DNA of 59,015 bases from assembly GCA_019635315.1 (NCBI GenBank), contig JAHBZT010000010.1, forward strand, positions 1 to 59,015, in the 5' to 3' direction. The notes under the pieces were generated by a model. That model was not told the origin of the DNA, did no database searches, and was given only the letters and a program-made list of their open reading frames with translations. Within the stretch, counting starts at the first letter, position 1. Every line of letters starts with the position of its first letter. Source of the stretch: Rubrivivax sp. (GTDB lineage: Bacteria; Pseudomonadota; Gammaproteobacteria; Burkholderiales; Burkholderiaceae_C). Shown one piece after another: positions 54,383 to 59,015 of the stretch. A program made the translations under genes and the position numbers.

Positions 54383-56173
54383 TCAGGACTTCTGCGCCGC
54401 GATCCAGTCGTCGACCACCTGCTCCAGCACCGACAGCGGCAGCGCGCCGTGGTCGAGCACCGCGTTGTGGAAGCGCCGGATGTCGAAGCGCGGTCCCAGC
54501 GCGGCGCGCGCGCGGTCGCGCAGCTCGTCGAACTTGAGCTTGCCGATCATGTAGGCCAGCGCCTGCCCGGGCTGCGAGGTGTAGCGGTCGATCTCGCCCT
54601 CGACGAAGTCGCGGTTGACGCCGGTGCGCTCGGCCACGAAGTCCACCGCCCGCTGGCGGCTCCAGCCCAGCGCGTGGATGCCGGTGTCCACCACCAGCCG
54701 CGCGGCGCGGAAGGCCTGCCACTGCAGGTGGCCGAAGCGGCTGTAGGGGTCGGTGTAGAGGCCGAGCTCGAAGCCCAGCGTCTCGGCATACAGCGCCCAG
54801 CCTTCGGTGAAGGCGGTATAGCCGAAGCCGCTGCGGCGGAAGTGGGGCAGGCCGCGCAGCTCGGTCGCGCGCGCGATCTGCAGGTGGTGGCCCGGCATCG
54901 CCTCGTGCGCGACCAGCGTCTCCATGCCCCAGATCGGCCGCTGCCGCCAGGCCATCGTATTGGCGAAGAAGAAGCCGGCGCGGCTGCCGTCCAGCGCCGG
55001 GCCGTTGTAGTACTCGGCGCGGTTGGGGCCCATGTGCGCCGGCATCTCGGCCACGCCGTAGGGCGCGCGCGGCAGCTCGGCGAAGAGCCGGGGCATCTCG
55101 GCGTCCAGCCGCTTGGCGATCTCGCGGTAGCCGGCCAGCAGCGCCTGCGGGCTGGTATGGAAGAAGTGCGGGTCGGTGTTCAGGTGCTGCACGAAGCGGT
55201 CGAAGCCGCCTTCGAACTTCACCTCGTGCATCACGGCTTCCATCTCGCCGCGCAGGCGCGCCAGCTCGCGCAGGCCGATGTCGTGGATCTGCTGCGGCGT
55301 CAGCTCGGTCGTCGTGTTGAGCCGCACCTGCAGCGCATACCAGCGGTCTCCGCCGGGGTAGCGCGTCAGCGAGCCGTCGGCCGGCGCGCGCGGCATCAGC
55401 TCGTCGGCGACCAGCGCGCGCAGCCTGCGCTGCGCCGGCAGCACCTGGGTGGCGATGGCCTCGCGGCCGGCGCGCTGCAGCGCGGCGCGCTCGTCGGCCG
55501 CGATGGCGCTGCCCAGGCGCCGGAACGGGGTCCAGAACGGCGTCTTCTCGGGGTCGTCGGCGAGCTGCGCGTCGAGCTGCACCAGCACGCGCTGCAAGAC
55601 GTCGCGCGCCGGCACCCAGCCGGCGGCGGCGCTGGCGCGCAGCAGCGCGATCTCCTGGTCCATGCGGCGCGGCCAGGCCGCCAGCCGCGACAGCAGCTGC
55701 TGCACCTGCGGCGCGTTGGCCACCGGGGTGACCTGCAGCAGCTCGGCCAGCTGCGTCTGCGGTCCGCCCAGCGCACGCAGCGACATGCCGCGCGCGGCGG
55801 GGAAGGCCGCGATGTCCTGGAAGCGCTGCTGCGTGAGGATGAACATCTCGCGCGACACGCGGTCCGTCGGCGACAGCCGCTCGGCCGGGATCGCGCGCGC
55901 CTCGGCCAGGAACTGCGCCGCCATGCGGTCGCGCGCGGCCAGCGCCTCGGGCGAGACATCGGCCAGGCGGTCGCCGAAGCGGTGGTCGCCACGGTAGGTG
56001 GCGAATTCCGGGAAGGTCTCGGCCGACCACTGCCACTGGCGGTCGAACAGCGCGTGCAGCGCCTTCGTCGCCGCTTCGTCGGCGGACATGGCGGGCACGG
56101 CCAGGGCAACCGTGGTCGCCAGCAGGCCGGCGCGCAGCAGGCGGCTCAGCAGGGGCAGGAACATCGCCATCAT
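54383..56173 (-). CDS. Exported DUF885 family protein, probable metallopeptidase (596 aa)
   Basis: A signal peptide (LLRAGLLATTVALAVPAMSAD) leads to a large, mostly helical domain with the family motif HEAMPGHH at residues 423-430, resembling an H-E-x-x-x-H-H zinc site; FTEGWALYAETLGFELGLY follows with a further conserved Glu. DUF885 proteins are related to M32-like carboxypeptidases, but activity is rarely shown. The first ATG of MMAMF (56173) is used. A MITE-like element lies just upstream, between this gene and the divergent EamA gene. Confidence 0.9.
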   Translation of the reverse strand: MMAMFLPLLSRLLRAGLLATTVALAVPAMSADEAATKALHALFDRQWQWSAETFPEFATYRGDHRFGDRLADVSPEALAARDRMAAQFLAEARAIPAERLSPTDRVSREMFILTQQRFQDIAAFPAARGMSLRALGGPQTQLAELLQVTPVANAPQVQQLLSRLAAWPRRMDQEIALLRASAAAGWVPARDVLQRVLVQLDAQLADDPEKTPFWTPFRRLGSAIAADERAALQRAGREAIATQVLPAQRRLRALVADELMPRAPADGSLTRYPGGDRWYALQVRLNTTTELTPQQIHDIGLRELARLRGEMEAVMHEVKFEGGFDRFVQHLNTDPHFFHTSPQALLAGYREIAKRLDAEMPRLFAELPRAPYGVAEMPAHMGPNRAEYYNGPALDGSRAGFFFANTMAWRQRPIWGMETLVAHEAMPGHHLQIARATELRGLPHFRRSGFGYTAFTEGWALYAETLGFELGLYTDPYSRFGHLQWQAFRAARLVVDTGIHALGWSRQRAVDFVAERTGVNRDFVEGEIDRYTSQPGQALAYMIGKLKFDELRDRARAALGPRFDIRRFHNAVLDHGALPLSVLEQVVDDWIAAQKS

Positions 56174-56218
56174 GGTGCGGGGCAGGAAGTGCGCAGGCCG
56201 CGGATTCTGCGCCTGATG

Positions 56219-56317
56219 CGGCTTCGCATTCAACGCGCTAACCGCGTTGCTTCGCCTCGCCGTGCGTCGGCACTGTCTTCGGCTTCGCGCCTTGTTATCG
56301 CACTGAATGCGAAGCCG
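56219..56317. repeat. 99-bp MITE-like element, copy C (inverted)
   Basis: The same 99-bp sequence as copies A and B in opposite orientation. Its left end is the intact terminal repeat CGGCTTCGCATTCAACGCG; its right end (CGCACTGAATGCGAAGCCG) is an inverted match with small differences. It sits in the 231-bp divergent gap between the DUF885 and EamA genes. Confidence 0.9.
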
Positions 56318-56404
56318 TATGAGCCGGCAGGACCGACGTCCGGCGGACGCCCGGCGCGACAATGCCGCCCACAGCAACCTCCCGCGGCCGGCTCGCCGCG
56401 CACC

Positions 56405-57373
56405 ATGTCCACCGACCCCCGCACCCTGGCCACCGGCACCCTGTTCGCGCTGGCCGCCGGGCTGATGTGGGGCCTGGTCTTCGTCGCGCCGACGCTGCTG
56501 CCGCAATATCCGGCGGCGCTGCTGTCGGTCGGGCGCTACCTCGCCTTCGGGCTCATCGCGCTGCCGCTGGCCTGGTGGGACCGCGCGCGGCTGGCCCAGC
56601 TCACGCGAGCCGACTGGCTGGAGGCGCTGAAGCTGGCCGCCATCGGCAACCTGCTGTACTACCTGCTGCTCGCGGCGGCGATCCAGCGCGCCGGCGGGCC
56701 GCTGCCGACGATGATCATCGGCACGCTGCCGGTGGTCATCGCGCTCAGCGCCAATGCCTTCGCGCGCGACCGCGACGGCCCGCTGCCCTGGCGCCGGCTC
56801 GGGCCCTCGCTGCTGCTGCTGGCCGCCGGCATCGCCTGCGTCAACCAGGCCGAGCTGGCGCGGCTGGACCGCGACACGGACCTCGAGCGTTACGTCGCCG
56901 GCGCGCTGCTGGCGGTCGGTGCCGTCGCCTGCTGGACCTGGTACCCGATCCGCAACGCCCGCTGGCTGCGCGAGCACCCCGACCGCCACTCGCGCGCCTG
57001 GGCCACGGCGCAAGGGGTCGCGACGCTGCCGCTGGCCGCGCTGGGCGCGCTGGCGCTGTGGGGCTGGGACGCCGCGCAGGGCGGCGCGATGGCCCTGCCG
57101 CTGGGCCCCGAGCCGCTGCGCTTCGTCGCGCTGATGCTGGCGATCGGGCTGTTCGCGTCGTGGCTGGGCACGCTGTGCTGGAACGAGGCCAGCCAGCGCC
57201 TGCCGCCGGCGCTGGCCGGGCAGCTGATCGTCTTCGAGACGCTGGCTGCGATGGCGTACGCCTTCGTGCTGCGCGCCCAGATGCCGGCACCGCTGGTGTG
57301 GGCCGGCATCGCGCTGCTGCTGGCCGGCGTGGCCTGGGCGCTGCGGCCCGTGCCGCGGGCGGCGGCCGGCTGA
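56405..57373 (+). CDS. EamA/DMT-family transporter (322 aa)
   Basis: Ten predicted membrane helices in two EamA repeats: LFALAAGLMWGLVFVAPTLL at the N-terminus, the RYLAFGLIALPLAW and PTMIIGTLPVVIAL helices, then VAGALLAVGAVACWTWYPIRNARWL starting the second repeat, and a final LVWAGIALLLAGVAWAL. Drug/metabolite transporters export amino acids, nucleotides or other metabolites; the cargo is unknown. It is followed 2 bp past its stop by a MITE-like copy. Confidence 0.92.
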   Translation: MSTDPRTLATGTLFALAAGLMWGLVFVAPTLLPQYPAALLSVGRYLAFGLIALPLAWWDRARLAQLTRADWLEALKLAAIGNLLYYLLLAAAIQRAGGPLPTMIIGTLPVVIALSANAFARDRDGPLPWRRLGPSLLLLAAGIACVNQAELARLDRDTDLERYVAGALLAVGAVACWTWYPIRNARWLREHPDRHSRAWATAQGVATLPLAALGALALWGWDAAQGGAMALPLGPEPLRFVALMLAIGLFASWLGTLCWNEASQRLPPALAGQLIVFETLAAMAYAFVLRAQMPAPLVWAGIALLLAGVAWALRPVPRAAAG

Positions 57374-57375
57374 GT

Positions 57376-57474
57376 CGGCTTCGCATTCAATGCGATAACG
57401 AGGCGCGAAGCCGAAGACCGTGCTGACGCACGGCGAGGCGATGCAACGCGGTCAGCGCGTTGAATGCGAAGCCG
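57376..57474. repeat. 99-bp MITE-like element, copy B
   Basis: Terminal inverted repeats are near perfect here (CGGCTTCGCATTCAATGCG / CGCGTTGAATGCGAAGCCG, one mismatch). It begins 2 bp after the EamA stop. About 94% identical to the other two copies. Confidence 0.92.
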
Positions 57475-57530
57475 TATGAGCCCTCCGGGCCGCGCCGCGG
57501 CGGACACGCGAGCGCGCAGGTCGCCGCGGG

Positions 57531-58775
57531 TCAGGCCAGCGCGTCGTCGATCGCCTCCACCCAGTGCCGCACCGGCACCGCGGTGCCGCTCTGCAGGTGC
57601 TGGATGCAGCCGATGTTGGCCGACAGGATCTGCTCGCCGCCCTGCGGCGCCAGCGCCTGCAGCTTGCGCTCGCGCAGCTGCTTCGACAGCTGCGGCTGCA
57701 GCACGCTGTAGGTGCCGGCGCTGCCGCAGCACAGGTGGGCGTCGCTGGCGGCCAGGCGCACACCGAAGCCCAGTTCGCGCAGCGCCGCCTCGACGCCGCC
57801 GCGCAGCTGCTGGCCATGCTGCAGCGTGCACGGCGGGTGGAAGACGAAGTCGCCGGCCACCGACTTGGGCAGGCGGCGCTTCAGCGCCGGCAGCAGTTCG
57901 GGCAGCAGCTCCGAGAGGTCCTTCGTCAGCGCGCTGACGCGGCGCGCCTTCTCGGCATAGGCCGGGTCGCCGGCGAGCGCGCGGCCGTAGTCCTTGACGG
58001 TGACGCCGCAGCCGCTGGCATTCATCACGATGGCCTCGACGCGGCCCTGCGAGGTCAGGCCCTCGACGAGCGGCCACCAGGCGTCGATGTTGCGCCGCAT
58101 GTCGGCCAGGCCGCCGGCGTGGTCGCCGAGGTGCTCGCGGATGGCGCCGCAGCAGCCGGCGCCATCCGCGACCAGAGTCTGGATGCCCGCGGCGTCGAGC
58201 ACGCGCGCGGTGGCGGCATTGACGTTGGGCATCATCGCCGGCTGCACGCAGCCCAGCAGCATCAGCACCTTGCGCGGGTGCGTGCGCGTGGGCCAGCGGT
58301 GGGCGCTCGGCGGCGCCTTGGCCGGCACCTTGTCCTTCAGCGCCGCGGGCACCAGCGGGCGCAGCGCCTGGCCCAGTTTCATCGCCGGCGCGAACAGCGG
58401 CGAGGTCAGGCCTTCCTTCAGCAGCCAGCGCACGCTGCGCTCGCCGCGCGGCCGAGGCACGCGTTCGTCGACGACGCGGCGGCCGATGTCCACCAGCTGC
58501 CCGTACTGCACGCCGCTCGGGCAGGTGGTCTCGCAGTTGCGGCAGGTCAGGCAGCGGTCCAGGTGCTGCTGCGTCGCGCGCGTGACCGGCGCGCCTTCGA
58601 GCACCTGCTTGATCAGGTAGATGCGGCCGCGCGGGCCGTCGAGCTCGTCGCCCAGCAGCTGGTAGGTGGGGCAGGTCGCGGTGCAGAAACCGCAGTGCAC
58701 GCACTTGCGCAGGATGGCCTCGGCGGCCTGGCCGTCGGGCGTGCCCTGGAATTCGGGAGCGAGGTGGGTCTGCAT
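57531..58775 (-). CDS. glcF: Glycolate oxidase iron-sulfur subunit GlcF (414 aa)
   Basis: Electron-transfer subunit of glycolate dehydrogenase (GlcDEF), which oxidises glycolate to glyoxylate at the membrane. Two [4Fe-4S] motifs are present: CVHCGFCTATCPTY (~25-38) and CLTCRNCETTCPSG (~74-87). Two CCG domains follow, with GCVQPAMMPNVNAATARVL, GAGCCGAIREH and, later, PPCTLQHGQQLRGGVEAAL and HLCCGSAGTYSVLQP. Length matches family (~410). Its usual neighbour glcE should lie just before its start, but the 240 bp up to the window edge do not look like the GlcE C-terminus. Confidence 0.95.
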   Translation of the reverse strand: MQTHLAPEFQGTPDGQAAEAILRKCVHCGFCTATCPTYQLLGDELDGPRGRIYLIKQVLEGAPVTRATQQHLDRCLTCRNCETTCPSGVQYGQLVDIGRRVVDERVPRPRGERSVRWLLKEGLTSPLFAPAMKLGQALRPLVPAALKDKVPAKAPPSAHRWPTRTHPRKVLMLLGCVQPAMMPNVNAATARVLDAAGIQTLVADGAGCCGAIREHLGDHAGGLADMRRNIDAWWPLVEGLTSQGRVEAIVMNASGCGVTVKDYGRALAGDPAYAEKARRVSALTKDLSELLPELLPALKRRLPKSVAGDFVFHPPCTLQHGQQLRGGVEAALRELGFGVRLAASDAHLCCGSAGTYSVLQPQLSKQLRERKLQALAPQGGEQILSANIGCIQHLQSGTAVPVRHWVEAIDDALA

Positions 58776-59015
58776 CGGTGTCAGTGGCTCCAGCGCGCTG
58801 CGCGTGAACCGTGGCAGGCGCTGGCGGGATCGGCGGCTGAGGACGGCTCGCGGCGCAGTGCGGTCGTTCGTTGGGCGGGTGCTCGCTCACGAATTGGAGC
58901 CACGAGTTCGGACTTCATGCGCCAGCGCATCGCGCCAGGCGGCACCCGCTGCCGGCTCAGGGTTCCGCGGTCGCCGCCTGCGGCGGCGACTGCCCTGCGC
59001 TGCTCGCTTCGGGGT
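58776..59015. other. Noncoding stretch upstream of glcF, to window edge
   Basis: 240 bp. A 45-codon minus-strand frame (ATG at 58918) ends just before glcF, but its composition and lack of family resemblance make it a weak candidate. The right end holds a GCCGCCTGCGGCGGC hairpin (~58974-58988) and a CTGCGCTGCTCGC tract of the extragenic-repeat type. Confidence 0.4.

Noticed and set aside
56219-56317. The 99-bp repeats as integron attC sites
   Set aside because: They contain CTAAC and GTTAT at a plausible distance but do not match the RYYYAAC/GTTRRRY core sites, have perfect terminal repeats instead, and no integrase is nearby.
58782-58918. A 45-codon frame just before glcF
   Set aside because: The gap to glcF and the presence of a start are suggestive, but there is no recognisable family, composition is ordinary for a random frame here, and it does not resemble the GlcE C-terminus.

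Overview
The window is about 59 kb of very GC-rich DNA with tightly packed genes, many ATGA stop/start overlaps, frequent GTG starts and heavy use of GCC/CTG/CGC codons. The gene content points to a free-living, metabolically versatile betaproteobacterium of the order Burkholderiales, probably from the Rubrivivax/Leptothrix/Ideonella side. The clues are PEP-CTERM proteins, a Bv3F/BpH3-type H-NS, a bfd-hemP pair behind a Fur box, an IclR-controlled aromatic acyl-CoA gene, TTC38-like and DUF1992 proteins, and a REP-like CCCCCGAGGGGG hairpin. The assignment is inferred from gene style; no rRNA or tRNA is present to confirm it.

Layout. 1-11.4 kb: an incomplete degenerate-receiver-like gene, glutathione peroxidase plus aromatic aminotransferase, a LysR regulator divergent from a small gene, an aldehyde dehydrogenase/SDR operon, three exported or membrane proteins of unknown role (zinc ribbon plus PEP-CTERM-like tail, Sel1 repeats, CAP domain), two peptide-type ABC permeases and an alpha/beta hydrolase. 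11.5-19.1 kb: two very large signalling proteins, a hybrid histidine kinase (2 GAF, 6 PAS, kinase, receiver) and a 14-blade propeller diguanylate cyclase. 19.2-24.1 kb: a run of small genes around an ArsM-like methyltransferase, a GDT1-family cation exporter, and a DUF1127-DUF1127-MFS-GNAT operon. 24.4-27.9 kb: an AurF-like diiron protein divergent from an OmpR-type regulator, a FrnE-like DsbA protein and a ChaN-like lipoprotein. 27.9-31.5 kb: a 928-residue fusion of a SalR/ACMR-type flavin monooxygenase with a benzoate-CoA ligase, divergent from an IclR regulator whose likely operator lies inside the promoter. 31.5-35.7 kb: iron handling (hemP, bfd, bfr) and two PEP-CTERM proteins. 35.9-41.2 kb: two ABC ATPases, a binding protein, an NTF2-like protein and an amidase, with no permeases. 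41.3-49.4 kb: TPR protein, DUF1992 protein, Baeyer-Villiger-type monooxygenase, GST, OsmC, GNAT, MtfA, photolyase and DUF2256. 49.6-58.8 kb: H-NS, glycerol kinase divergent from a MalT-like regulator, a DUF885 protein, an EamA transporter and GlcF.

How the parts fit. The ATPase/binding protein set at 36-39 kb lacks the membrane subunits that the pair at 8.6-10.5 kb could supply, so one oligopeptide-type importer may be split across 25 kb. The most distinctive single gene is the monooxygenase-CoA ligase fusion, which would activate an aromatic acid and hydroxylate the thioester in one polypeptide. Three 99-bp copies of a palindromic-ended element (41.2, 56.2 and 57.4 kb) form a small MITE-like family. 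Three genes have short tandem repeats that begin exactly on the stop codon.
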